NCBI GenBank assembly: GCA_035765045.1
Contig: DASTYI010000127.1
Span: forward strand, 1 to 32,837
Source of the DNA: Iamia sp035765045
Lineage (GTDB): Bacteria; Actinomycetota; Acidimicrobiia; Acidimicrobiales; Iamiaceae
Direction of reading: 5' to 3'
DNA: 32,837 nucleotides
Shown: piece by piece, positions 15,794-23,416 of the stretch
Position numbering within the stretch: the first letter of the stretch is position 1
How the letters are laid out: each line of letters starts with the position of its first letter
Notes under the pieces: model-generated
What the model saw: the letters and a program-made list of their open reading frames with translations, nothing else
What the model was told of the DNA's origin: nothing
Databases searched by the model: none
Translations under genes and position numbers: made by a program

Positions 15794-16781
15794 CGCCCGC
15801 GGCCCACTCGAGCAGGGCCTCGCGCCCCCGTCCCCGGTCGGTCGCCAGGTGCAGGGCCACGGCGAGCAGCGGGGCGATCGACCACCCGCCCGCCTCGCCC
15901 GGGGCCCCGGGACCGACCACCGCGCCCACCGGGGCCACGGCCAGGGCGGCCGCCCCGGCACCGGGCGGAGCCGTCCCCCACCGTCGCTGGGCGATGGTCA
16001 GCTCGACCGGCCCACCGACGTAGAGGTCGAGGGTCGTCACGGCCGGGACCACGATCGGGGCGCCCAGTGCGGCGGCGGCGACGTCACCGGTCAGGCGGTA
16101 GGTCGACAGGTTCGTCACCGGGTCGCGGCGGGGCGACGGGACGTCGGCGAGCCACACCCGCTCCGGACGCCACACATCGGCGAGGGCCCAGAACAGCTCG
16201 GTCCCGGCCACCGTGCCGTCGTCGCCGACGAGACCGGCCTCGGCCAGCCGGGTCACCGACCGGGAGATGGTGGCGGGCGAGTAACCGATCTCGTCGACCT
16301 GCTTCGTCGGTGCGATCGCCCGGCCCGGGTGCGTCAGCAGCCAGTAGGCGACGCTCATGGCGCCCCGGCCGGCGATCGGCGGGGCCGGGCGGGGCACGCT
16401 CGCGGCGGCGGGGACCTCGGCATCGACCACCACGCCAGGCGCCCGGAGGCGGAGGTGCCCGCGCCGATCCAGCCAGCTCCACCCGGCCGCCGACAGGTCC
16501 GTGCGGGCCTCGGCGGTGACCCGGTCGGCCACCACGACGCCCACCACCCCATCCGCCGGGGGGGTCAGGCGCGAGGCGCGCCCCCCGTCGACCGACGCCG
16601 CCACCTTGACCTCGACCACGAGCCGACGTCCGTCGACGTCGACCACGAGGTCCGCGGCGGGATCCCTCGGGTGACGGGCGGGGGGCTCACCGACCCCCAG
16701 GCCGACCGACCGCAGCGCATCGACCAGGGCCTCGACGGCGGCGTCGTGCCGCCCGTGGTCGTCGTGCCGCACCGCCACCAT
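15777..16781 (-). CDS. AbiEi-type antitoxin/regulator with N-terminal nuclease-like domain
   Basis: It encodes 334 residues from ATG 16781. An ATG at 16799 would add six residues, but 16781 sits six bases after a TACCAT box and is preferred. Residues about 40-125 look like the restriction-endonuclease-like core, with Asp44 (ADLVVD) and Glu57-x-Lys59 (VVEVKV), ending in 'WSWLDRRGHLRL'. A winged helix-turn-helix follows at about 143-190 with 'SPATISRSVTRLAEAGLV' as likely recognition helix, then a C-terminal domain of unknown fold. This order fits the AbiEi_2 branch of type IV antitoxins as I remember it. AbiEi proteins repress their own operon by binding inverted repeats, and a perfect one overlaps this promoter. 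The acidic residues may be relics and not catalytic. Confidence 0.78.
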   Translation of the reverse strand: MVAVRHDDHGRHDAAVEALVDALRSVGLGVGEPPARHPRDPAADLVVDVDGRRLVVEVKVAASVDGGRASRLTPPADGVVGVVVADRVTAEARTDLSAAGWSWLDRRGHLRLRAPGVVVDAEVPAAASVPRPAPPIAGRGAMSVAYWLLTHPGRAIAPTKQVDEIGYSPATISRSVTRLAEAGLVGDDGTVAGTELFWALADVWRPERVWLADVPSPRRDPVTNLSTYRLTGDVAAAALGAPIVVPAVTTLDLYVGGPVELTIAQRRWGTAPPGAGAAALAVAPVGAVVGPGAPGEAGGWSIAPLLAVALHLATDRGRGREALLEWAAGDGIWR

Positions 16782-16787
16782 GTCGAC

Positions 16788-16793
16788 ATGGTA
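16788..16793 (-). promoter_or_regulatory. -10 box TACCAT of the AbiE-type operon
   Basis: TACCAT is six bases before ATG 16781. Seventeen bases further upstream, 16816-16811 reads TTGCGG, a plausible -35. This is one of the few places in the window where both boxes can be proposed, and both the spacer and the -35 box lie in the inverted repeat. Confidence 0.6.
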
Positions 16794-16798
16794 TGCCA

Positions 16799-16834
16799 TC
16801 CTTCCACGTTCCGCAATGACGGAACGTGGAAGGA
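16799..16834 (-). promoter_or_regulatory. Perfect 15-bp inverted repeat, candidate operator of the AbiE pair
   Basis: Arms TCCTTCCACGTTCCG (16799-16813) and its exact reverse complement (16820-16834) flank a 6-base centre. The element covers most of the proposed spacer and -35 of the AbiE promoter, the expected place for a repressor site. It also follows the GGDEF-EAL stop (16840) and could form a transcript hairpin ending that message, but no T-run follows. Operator is the better reading; both may be true. Confidence 0.65.
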
Positions 16835-16839
16835 CCTGG

Positions 16840-19500
16840 CTACCGGTCGGCGGAGGCGGGGTGGCGGGCCTGGGCGAGGAGGAGGTCGCCGGGGACGGGG
16901 GCGCCGAGCCGGAACCCCTGGGCCTCGTCGCAGCCCATCTCGACGAGCAGGTCGAGCTGCTGGTCGGTCTCGACGCCCTCGCCCAGGGCGCTGATGCCGA
17001 GGGCGTGGGCCAGCCCGATCACCGAGGCGACGATCGTCCGGTCCTGCTCGTTGGTGGCCATGCGGTTGACGAAGGTGCCGTCGACCTTGAGGCTCTGCAC
17101 CGGGAAGGCGCTCAGGTAGCTGAGCGAGCAGTAGCCGGTGCCGAAGTCGTCGATCGCCAGGCTGACGCCGAGGCGTCGGAGGCGCCGCAGGGTGTCGAGG
17201 GCGCCGTCGGGGTCGACCATCAAGGTCGTCTCGGTGACCTCCAGCACCAGCGCCCGGGCAGGGGCGCCCGAGACGGCCAGGGCCCGGCACACGTCGTCGA
17301 CGATCCGGCTGTCGCCGAGCTGGCGGGCCGAGATGTTGACCGCCAGGGTCAGGTCGGCACCGGCGTCGTGCCAGCGGGCCAGCTCGTGGCAGGCCACGTC
17401 GAGGATGCGGGCGCCGAGCGGGACGATCAGGCCGGTGTCCTCGGCCACCCGGATCACGTCGACCGGGCTGCCCAGGCGCCCGTCGGGCTGGCGCCAGCGG
17501 AGCAGGGCCTCGGCCCCGACCAGCACCGGCTCACCGTCCCCGATCCGCCACAGCGGCTGGTAGACGAGGGTGATCTCGGACCCGGGGTCGAGCGCCGCGG
17601 TGATCGAGTCCTCGATCCGGCGCCGCCGCTCGGCCCGCCACCGCAGGCTGTCGTCGAACACCTCGATCGCTCCCCGGCCCCGGGCCTTGGCCTCGTACAT
17701 GGCGGTGTCGGCGTCGGTGACGACGGTCGACGGGTCGCACGGCCCGACGGCGAGGCGGACGCCGATCGTGGCGCTGACCGGGAGCTCGGCCCCCTTCACG
17801 GCCACCGGGTCGGCGAGGGCCCGGGTGACCCGGGAGGCGATCGTCATGGCCGTGGCCGCGTCGGCCACCCCGGCGCACAGGGCGACGAACTCGTCGCCGC
17901 CGAAGCGGGCCACCACCGTCCCGGCCGGGAGCGCGCCGCGGAGCCGGCCGGCGACCGCCCGCAGGACCTCGTCGCCCCGCTCGTGGCCGCGGGTGTCGTT
18001 GATCGCCTTGAACCCGTCGAGGTCGCAGAACAGCACCGCCACCCGGGAACCCGCCGGCACGGCGGCCAGACGGTCGAGGAGCACGGCCCGGTTCGGGAGC
18101 CCGGTCAGGGCGTCGTGGGCGGCCTGGTGGCTCAGGGCCTCCTCGGCGTGGTGGCGATCGGTGGTGTCGCGGGCGTTGACCACCACACCGGCGATCGACG
18201 GGTCGTCGAGCAGGTTGGTGGCGACGGCGTCGATCCACCGCCAGCCCTCCTGACGGGCGTCGATCACCCGCAGCTCGGCCCGTCCCGTCCCGGTGGTGAG
18301 CACGTCGACGGTGACCCGGTCGAGCACGCCGAGGTCGTCGGGGTGGACCAGCGGGCGCAGCGTCGAGCCCAGGACGTCCTCCACCCGGTAGCCGAGGATC
18401 CGCTCGACCGAGGGGCTGAGGTAGGTGAGGGTGTCGCGCCCGTCGGTGACGAGCACCAGGTCGCTCGAGTTGCGGACCAGGCCCTCGTAGTGGTCGGCGG
18501 TGGCCTTGACCGCCCGGGCCAGCTCGACGTTCTCGGCGATGGTGAGCACCTGGCGCAGCGCCATCAGCAGCACGACGCCGATGCCGGCCCAGAGGAAGGT
18601 CGGGTCGATGTCGTGGAAGAAGTGACCGGTCACGATGCCGACCACGAGGGTGGCGAGGATCGGCAGGTAGACGAGCAGCGTCCCCGAGATCGACGGCGCC
18701 TCGCCCGCCCCGGCCCCGCTGACGTCGGCGTCGCCCCGGCAGTGGGCGGCGGCCAGGCCGACCATGCAGAGGCTGGCGATCCAGACCACGTCGAGCGGTC
18801 CGCCCGAGACGTAGTGACCCTCGATCTGGAGCCACGAGAAGACCGTCGTGCAGACGGCGTTGAGCGCCAGGCCGACGGCGAGCAGGCCGAAGACCACCCG
18901 CTGGTCGCGCCGCACCCGGGTGAAGGTCATCAGCACGACGCAGCCTGCCGCCCCACCGAGCAGGGGGTAGGCCAGCGCCGCGACGCGCCCGGCGGTGCTC
19001 GCGCCCGCGGCCAACAGGTCGGGCAGCACGACGATCCAGGCCAGGCACACGGTGGCGGCCCCGGCGATCAGCCCGTCGGTGACCCGCCGCAGCCGGGCCG
19101 CCAGCCGGCGGGTGCCCACGGGGAAGCTGAGGACGCCGGCCACCGCCAGCGGCAGCGAGACGGCGAAGCCGATGTCGGCCACCGACGGGTACGGCGAGAT
19201 CTGGTGCTCGACCTCCTCGAGGAAGGTCCAGACCGCCTGGCCCGCCGCCCACACGCCCATCGCCAGCGCCATCAGCGTCCAGGCCCGGCGGGCCGGTCCG
19301 GTGCAGCGCCGGGCCGCCCCCGCCTGGAGTGCCGTGACGCCGACGGCCACCGCCAACCAGGTCAGGTTGACGAGGGCCCGGCTGGTCGACGGCCCGCCCG
19401 GCTCGGCGGTGATCAGCGCCGTGAACCCGGCCACCGCGGCCACGACGACGACGAGGGCCCGGCGGGGCGCAGGTCGCGTCGGATCAACGGTGGTGTCCAC
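16840..19500 (-). CDS. Membrane PAS-GGDEF-EAL cyclic-di-GMP enzyme
   Basis: It encodes 886 residues. About ten hydrophobic helices occupy residues 15-320, a PAS domain about 330-455 ('HYEGLVRNSSDLVLVTDG', 'LSPSVERILGY'), the GGDEF domain about 465-625 and the EAL domain about 640-875. The cyclase motif is intact (RFGGDEF near 536) but the upstream RxxD inhibitory site is absent. The phosphodiesterase set also looks intact: EAL near 664, NIS, EVTET, DDFGTG, LKVD, GEGVET and the closing EAQGF. It may make and break cyclic-di-GMP, with the PAS and membrane regions sensing the signal. The GTG start at 19500 is the only one that keeps the first helix; no strong ribosome site is seen. It could influence surface-glycan output, but no link to the MBOAT operon is visible. 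Confidence 0.93.
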   Translation of the reverse strand: MDTTVDPTRPAPRRALVVVVAAVAGFTALITAEPGGPSTSRALVNLTWLAVAVGVTALQAGAARRCTGPARRAWTLMALAMGVWAAGQAVWTFLEEVEHQISPYPSVADIGFAVSLPLAVAGVLSFPVGTRRLAARLRRVTDGLIAGAATVCLAWIVVLPDLLAAGASTAGRVAALAYPLLGGAAGCVVLMTFTRVRRDQRVVFGLLAVGLALNAVCTTVFSWLQIEGHYVSGGPLDVVWIASLCMVGLAAAHCRGDADVSGAGAGEAPSISGTLLVYLPILATLVVGIVTGHFFHDIDPTFLWAGIGVVLLMALRQVLTIAENVELARAVKATADHYEGLVRNSSDLVLVTDGRDTLTYLSPSVERILGYRVEDVLGSTLRPLVHPDDLGVLDRVTVDVLTTGTGRAELRVIDARQEGWRWIDAVATNLLDDPSIAGVVVNARDTTDRHHAEEALSHQAAHDALTGLPNRAVLLDRLAAVPAGSRVAVLFCDLDGFKAINDTRGHERGDEVLRAVAGRLRGALPAGTVVARFGGDEFVALCAGVADAATAMTIASRVTRALADPVAVKGAELPVSATIGVRLAVGPCDPSTVVTDADTAMYEAKARGRGAIEVFDDSLRWRAERRRRIEDSITAALDPGSEITLVYQPLWRIGDGEPVLVGAEALLRWRQPDGRLGSPVDVIRVAEDTGLIVPLGARILDVACHELARWHDAGADLTLAVNISARQLGDSRIVDDVCRALAVSGAPARALVLEVTETTLMVDPDGALDTLRRLRRLGVSLAIDDFGTGYCSLSYLSAFPVQSLKVDGTFVNRMATNEQDRTIVASVIGLAHALGISALGEGVETDQQLDLLVEMGCDEAQGFRLGAPVPGDLLLAQARHPASADR

Positions 19501-19597
19501 CTCTGCCGCATCGGCACCTCGCCCCTCGGCTCAAGCCCTCCCCCCTCGCCCGGCCGGGTGAACCTCCCGGCCCCTGGTCAGATCGCCACGGAAGGCG

Positions 19598-19603
19598 TAC
19601 CGT
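19598..19603 (+). promoter_or_regulatory. Candidate -10 box TACCGT for the membrane-protein gene
   Basis: TACCGT lies 22 bases before ATG 19626, with a GAGGGAGGG ribosome site in between. The layout is that of a short leadered transcript, unlike the leaderless starts elsewhere. The rest of the divergent gap (19501-19625) shows no other element I can name. Confidence 0.4.
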
Positions 19604-19625
19604 GCCACGAGACGAGGGAGGGACC

Positions 19626-20348
19626 ATGAACCTGTTCCGCAGCTCGGCCGCGGCGCCGACGCTCGTGGTGACGCCGCCCGCCGGGGGGCCGGCCGCCGCC
19701 GCCCCGGCCCCGGGACCCGGGGGGCAACCCGCCCCCGGCGCCGCCGGCGCCGCCGGGGCCGCCTCCACCGGGGCCGTCGCCGCCGCCGACAAGCCGCCCC
19801 GGCCGTCGGGCAAGGTCGTCGGCTGGGGCTACGTCCTGGTGGTCGCCGGGGTCGCCGGGGCCGTCGTCCTCGACGCCCTCACCGACCCCGCCCCGCCGTC
19901 GGTGCCCGAGGGCCTGACCGTCCTCATCCTGCTCTACGTCCTGGCCCAGGTGATCGAGCGGGCCATGGAGCCTGCGGTCCGGCTCACCGTCCCGGCGGAC
20001 AAGGAGCAGGCGCGGGACCAGAAGGTGGCCGCCGCCCTGAGCTCCCCGACCGACGCGGGCGCCGCTCAGGAGGCGGCCGACGCCCAGCGCGACGTCGACG
20101 TGCAGCGGGCCAACGTCGCCGTCGTCGTGTGGGCCGTGGCCACCGTGGCCGGCGCCTTCCTCTCGGCCCTGACCGGCGCCTACCTGCTGGCGTCGCTCGG
20201 GGTGAAGGGCATCACCGGCTGGCGCACCGGCATCGACGTGGCCGTCACCGGCCTCGCCATCGGTGCCGGCACCAAGCCCATCCACGACCTCATCACCCGC
20301 ATCGACAACGCCAAGAACGCCGCCAAGGACCCGCCCGAGACCCGCTAG
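19626..20348 (+). CDS. Unknown small membrane protein
   Basis: It encodes 240 residues from ATG 19626, with a strong GAGGGAGGG ribosome site four bases away; an upstream ATG at 19602 lacks such a site. Residues 10-65 are an Ala/Pro/Gly-rich, low-complexity stretch. Then come two hydrophobic helices (about 66-82 and 90-112), a charged cytoplasmic-like segment rich in Lys, Glu, Gln and Asp (about 113-160, possibly coiled coil), two more hydrophobic helices (about 162-187 and 195-222) and the tail 'KPIHDLITRIDNAKNAA'. I recognise no family; size and layout recall holin-like or structural membrane proteins, without a firm match. Its stop TAG (20346-20348) lies in a CTAG that is also a stop on the other strand. 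Confidence 0.75.
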   Translation: MNLFRSSAAAPTLVVTPPAGGPAAAAPAPGPGGQPAPGAAGAAGAASTGAVAAADKPPRPSGKVVGWGYVLVVAGVAGAVVLDALTDPAPPSVPEGLTVLILLYVLAQVIERAMEPAVRLTVPADKEQARDQKVAAALSSPTDAGAAQEAADAQRDVDVQRANVAVVVWAVATVAGAFLSALTGAYLLASLGVKGITGWRTGIDVAVTGLAIGAGTKPIHDLITRIDNAKNAAKDPPETR

Positions 20349-20380
20349 CCCTCCCCCGCCCTCGGCAGCTCGTACCCACT
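20345..20380 (-). repeat. Second copy of the acyl-CoA ligase 3' end
   Basis: Read on the minus strand, this stretch would encode G-Y-E-L-P-R-A-G-E-G and then TAG. The ligase itself ends D-Y-E-L-P-T-A-S-E-G and then TGA at 20535-20500. The two DNA segments align without gaps for 36 bases, with TACGAGCTGCCGA identical and 23 of 28 bases matching from that point up to the stop. The spacing is 155 bases, and a 45-bp palindromic repeat lies between the copies. Confidence 0.65.
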
Positions 20381-20398
20381 CACCCTTCCGGTGCCAGC

Positions 20399-20443
20399 CA
20401 TCCGCCACAGCCCGTACGAACGGTGCCAGGCACCACCCGTACG
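20399..20443. repeat. 45-bp dispersed palindromic repeat, copy 1
   Basis: It is identical over 45 bases to 25647-25691 in the same orientation. Its last 31 bases (20413-20443) form an imperfect palindrome: CGTACGAACGGTGCC / GGCACCACCCGTACG around a central A, with three mismatched pairs. It lies in the convergent gap between the membrane-protein and acyl-CoA ligase genes, and resembles REP-type elements that spread in intergenic DNA. Confidence 0.85.
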
Positions 20444-20499
20444 GACCCGACCCTCGGCGTCCGTCCAGGATCCCTCGTCGCTCGGATCGTGCTGCCCGG

Positions 20500-22143
20500 T
20501 CACCCCTCCGAGGCCGTCGGCAGCTCGTAGTCGGCGAACTGCGTCCGCAGGTCCTTCTTCGAGAACTTGCCGACGCTGGTCTTGGGGATCTCGTCGACGA
20601 AGGCGACGTCGTCGGGCAGCCACCACTTGGCGACCTTGCCGTCGAGGAACTCGATGATCTCGGCCGGCGTGGCCTCCTCGCCCTCCTTGAGGACGACGCA
20701 GGCCAGCGGGCGCTCCTGCCACTTCGGGTGCTTGACGCCGATGACGGCGGCCTCGGCGACCTTGGGGTGGCCCATGATCTCGTTCTCGAGCTCGACGGTG
20801 GAGATCCACTCGCCGCCCGACTTCACGACGTCCTTGGTCCGGTCGACGATGCGCATGTAGCCGTGCTCGTCGACGGTGGCGACGTCGCCGGTCTTGAGCC
20901 AGCCGTCGGGGGTGAAGCTCTCGGGCGAGCGGTCGTCGTTGTAGTACTCGCGGGCGATCCAGGCGCCCTTGGCCTGGATCTCGCCCTGGGCGGTGCCGTC
21001 CTTGGCCACCGGCTCGAGGCTGTCGGGGTCGACGATGCGGAGGTCGACACCGGTCAGCGGGACGCCGATGGTGGCCCGCAGGTCGGCCAGCGCCGTCTCG
21101 TCGAGCCCGTCGGCGAGGGTGGACTTGATGTGGCCGGCCGAGGCGACCGGGCTGGTCTCGGTCATCCCCCAGGCCTGGTAGATCGGCAGCCCGATCTGCT
21201 CGCGGAAGGCCTCCGACAGCGCCTTGGGCACCGCCGAGCCGCCACACGGGATCGTCCGCAGGGCCGAGAGGTCGCGGCCCTTGAGCTCGGGCAGCACGCC
21301 CATCCAGATGGTGGGCACGCCGGCCGCGATCGTGACCTTCTCGCTCTCGATCAGGTCGGCCAGCGGCACCGGCGCCATGCCCGGGCCGGGCATCACCAGG
21401 TTGGCCCCGGCGGCGACCCCGGCGTGGGCCAGGCCCCAGGCGTTGGCGTGGAACATGGGCACGACCGGGAGGATCGTGTCCCGCTCCGACACGCCCACGG
21501 CGTCGACCGCCATCACGCCCATGGTGTGGAGGAACGTCGAGCGGTGGCTGTAGACGACGCCCTTGGGGTTGCCCGTGGTGCCCGACGTGTAGCACATGCT
21601 GGCGGCCTGGTTCTCGTCCCGGACGTCCCACGTGGCCGGCGAGGCGGCGTCGAGCAGCTCCTCGTAGCGGTGGACGGTCTTGCCCGCGGGCACGTCGTCG
21701 GGGACGTCCCCGGCGCCGTCGTCCATGATCACGATGTGCTTCACCGTCTCGAAGGTCGGGAGGAGCGGCCAGACGAGGGCGGCGAGGGTGCGGTCGATGA
21801 AGACGACCTCGTCCTCGGCGTGGTTGGCGATGTAGGTCAGCTGCTCGGGGAACAGCCGGATGTTGAGCGTGTGGAGGACCCGACCGCTGCACGGGGCGGC
21901 GAAGTAGAGCTCGAGGTGGTTGGCCGTGTTCCACCCGAACGTGGCGACCCGGCCGTCGGAGGAGATGCCCAGGTCGGCGAGGGCGCCGCCGAGCTTCCGG
22001 GTGCGGGCCGCCCACTCGCCGTAGGTGCGGGTCTCCTTGCCCGTGGCCGTCGCCGTCACCACGCGCTTGTCGTGGAAGAGGTTCTCGGCCCGGTCGAAGA
22101 AGTGCTCCAGCGAGAGCGGGTGGTCCTGCATCAGGCCCTGCAT
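20500..22143 (-). CDS. Fatty-acyl-CoA ligase (AMP-forming)
   Basis: It encodes 547 residues of the ANL adenylating superfamily. The phosphate loop is 'YTSGTTGNPKG' (185-195). Further motifs are 'GWGMTET'-like 'QAWGMTETSPV', the hinge 'GWLKTGDVATVDEHGYMRIVDRTKDVVKSGGEWIS' and the catalytic lysine in 'KTSVGKFSKK' near 528. It should activate a medium- or long-chain fatty acid with ATP and CoA in the cytoplasm; chain length cannot be read from sequence. ATG 22143 has GGAGG nine bases upstream. The gene is divergent from a MenE-like ligase. Its last codons are duplicated 155 bases downstream, beyond the palindromic repeat. Confidence 0.92.
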   Translation of the reverse strand: MQGLMQDHPLSLEHFFDRAENLFHDKRVVTATATGKETRTYGEWAARTRKLGGALADLGISSDGRVATFGWNTANHLELYFAAPCSGRVLHTLNIRLFPEQLTYIANHAEDEVVFIDRTLAALVWPLLPTFETVKHIVIMDDGAGDVPDDVPAGKTVHRYEELLDAASPATWDVRDENQAASMCYTSGTTGNPKGVVYSHRSTFLHTMGVMAVDAVGVSERDTILPVVPMFHANAWGLAHAGVAAGANLVMPGPGMAPVPLADLIESEKVTIAAGVPTIWMGVLPELKGRDLSALRTIPCGGSAVPKALSEAFREQIGLPIYQAWGMTETSPVASAGHIKSTLADGLDETALADLRATIGVPLTGVDLRIVDPDSLEPVAKDGTAQGEIQAKGAWIAREYYNDDRSPESFTPDGWLKTGDVATVDEHGYMRIVDRTKDVVKSGGEWISTVELENEIMGHPKVAEAAVIGVKHPKWQERPLACVVLKEGEEATPAEIIEFLDGKVAKWWLPDDVAFVDEIPKTSVGKFSKKDLRTQFADYELPTASEG

Positions 22144-22218
22144 CGGGGGTCCTCCGGGGTCGGCACGGTTCGGGAGTGTCGCACGACCGTAGTGGCGTTC
22201 GACACGCGTCGTCGGCCG

Positions 22219-22224
22219 TACCCT
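22219..22224 (+). promoter_or_regulatory. Candidate -10 box TACCCT for the MenE-like gene
   Basis: TACCCT lies eight bases before ATG 22233 and supports that start over the longer frame from 22176. A GTGTCG/CGACAC half-site pair (22176-22181 and 22200-22205) is upstream in the divergent gap and could bind a regulator, but six-base arms are weak evidence. Confidence 0.55.
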
Positions 22225-22232
22225 CGGGGGCG

Positions 22233-23354
22233 ATGAGGAGGCTGATCGCGGTCGAGACCAGCTGGGGTGCCGCCTTCGTCGCCCGCCTGCGCCGGGCGTG
22301 GGACGAGGGCGACGCCGTCCTCCCGCTCGACGTCCGCCTCCCCGCGTCGGAGCGCGTCCGCCTGGCCGAGCGGATGGGGGCGGCGGAGATCGACGGCGGC
22401 GAGACCCGGTCCGGCCCGCTGGTCGGAGCCCGCCCGATCGAGGAGGGCGACGCCCTGGTCGTCCCGACCAGCGGGTCGACCGGCGAGCCCAAGGGCGTGG
22501 TGCTCACCCACGACGCCCTCGCCGCCCACGCCGCCGCCGTCCACGGCCACCTGGGGGTCGGCCCCGGCGACCGCTGGCTGGCCTGCCTCCCCCTCGCCCA
22601 CATCGGCGGGCTCGGGGTGGTGGTGCGGGCGCTGGTCGACGACGTGCCGCTCGTCGTCCACGACGGCTTCGACGCCGACGCCGTCGCCGCCGCCCGGGCC
22701 GACGGGGCGACGCTGACCTCGCTGGTGCCGACCGCCCTCGACCGGGTCGGCGCCGACGGCTGGCGCTGGGTCGTGCTCGGCGGCTCGGCCGACACCGTGG
22801 CGTCCCGGCCGCCCAACGTGGTGCGCACCTACGGGATGACCGAGACCGGCGGCGGCGTCGTCTACGACCGGCGCCCCCTCCCGGGCGTCGCCGTCGAGGC
22901 GCGGGACGGCGAGCTCTGGATCGCGGCACCGACCCTGGCCCGCGGGGTGCGCCAGCCCGACGGCTCGGTGCGCGACCGCCGGGTCGACGGCTGGCTGCCC
23001 ACCGGGGACGCCGGGCGGGTCGACCCCGACGGCACCGTCCACGTCGACGGCCGGGTCGACGACATGATCGTCACCGGCGGTGAGAACGTCTGGCCCACCG
23101 TGGTCGAGCGGGCGTTGCTGACCCACCCGGCGGTGGCCGAGGTCGCCGTCGCCGGCCGCCCCGACCCGGAGTGGGGGCAGCAGGTCGTGGCCTGGGTCGT
23201 CCCCGCCGACCCGAGCGCCCCCCCGGCCCTGGCTGCGCTGCGCGACCACGTGGGGGCGACGCTCCCCCGCCACGCCGCCCCCCGCCGGCTGGTCCTGGTC
23301 GAGGCCCTGCCCCGCACCACGCTCGGCAAGGTCGCCCGCACCGCCCTGCCCTGA
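22233..23354 (+). CDS. menE: MenE-like acyl-CoA ligase (probable o-succinylbenzoate-CoA ligase)
   Basis: It encodes 373 residues, short for an adenylating enzyme, which is normal for actinobacterial MenE. Motifs are 'VPTSGSTGEPKGVVLTH', 'RTYGMTETGGGVVYD', 'GWLPTGDAGRVDPDGTVHVDGRVDDMIVTGGENVWP' and the terminal 'RTTLGKVART' with the catalytic lysine. If it is MenE, it makes o-succinylbenzoyl-CoA for menaquinone. No other men genes are in the window, so a different small carboxylate remains possible. The start rests on the TACCCT box and the MRRLIAV opening. A strong hairpin follows the stop. Confidence 0.75.
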   Translation: MRRLIAVETSWGAAFVARLRRAWDEGDAVLPLDVRLPASERVRLAERMGAAEIDGGETRSGPLVGARPIEEGDALVVPTSGSTGEPKGVVLTHDALAAHAAAVHGHLGVGPGDRWLACLPLAHIGGLGVVVRALVDDVPLVVHDGFDADAVAAARADGATLTSLVPTALDRVGADGWRWVVLGGSADTVASRPPNVVRTYGMTETGGGVVYDRRPLPGVAVEARDGELWIAAPTLARGVRQPDGSVRDRRVDGWLPTGDAGRVDPDGTVHVDGRVDDMIVTGGENVWPTVVERALLTHPAVAEVAVAGRPDPEWGQQVVAWVVPADPSAPPALAALRDHVGATLPRHAAPRRLVLVEALPRTTLGKVARTALP

Positions 23355-23355
23355 G

Positions 23356-23385
23356 GCTCGGGGTGGCGCGCCGGCCACCCCGAGC
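23356..23385 (+). terminator. 12-bp perfect hairpin after the MenE-like gene
   Basis: GCTCGGGGTGGC (23356-23367) and its exact complement (23374-23385) enclose six bases and begin two bases after the stop. No T-run follows, as is usual for hairpin terminators in high-G+C actinobacteria. The promoter of the next gene lies just downstream, so an end to transcription here makes sense. Confidence 0.55.
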
Positions 23386-23402
23386 GAACATGTGTACGGG
23401 TG

Positions 23403-23408
23403 TAGCGT
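23403..23408 (+). promoter_or_regulatory. Candidate -10 box TAGCGT for the PCD/VOC gene
   Basis: TAGCGT lies eight bases before ATG 23417, in a short A/T-richer stretch after the hairpin. It matches the leaderless spacing of other starts in the window. Confidence 0.45.
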
Positions 23409-23416
23409 CCCGGGGT

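Noticed and set aside
15794..15961. Extended start for the AbiEii-type gene
   Set aside because: The added residues are Pro/Arg/Trp-rich shadow of the regulator gene; the fold begins after ATG 15793.
16799..16834. Inverted repeat as a simple terminator of the GGDEF-EAL gene
   Set aside because: No T-run follows and it overlaps a good promoter for the next gene; kept as an operator with terminator as a lesser option.
22176..22232. Longer start of the MenE-like gene at 22176
   Set aside because: No ribosome site or box precedes it, and the extra 19 residues do not look like an adenylating-enzyme N-terminus.
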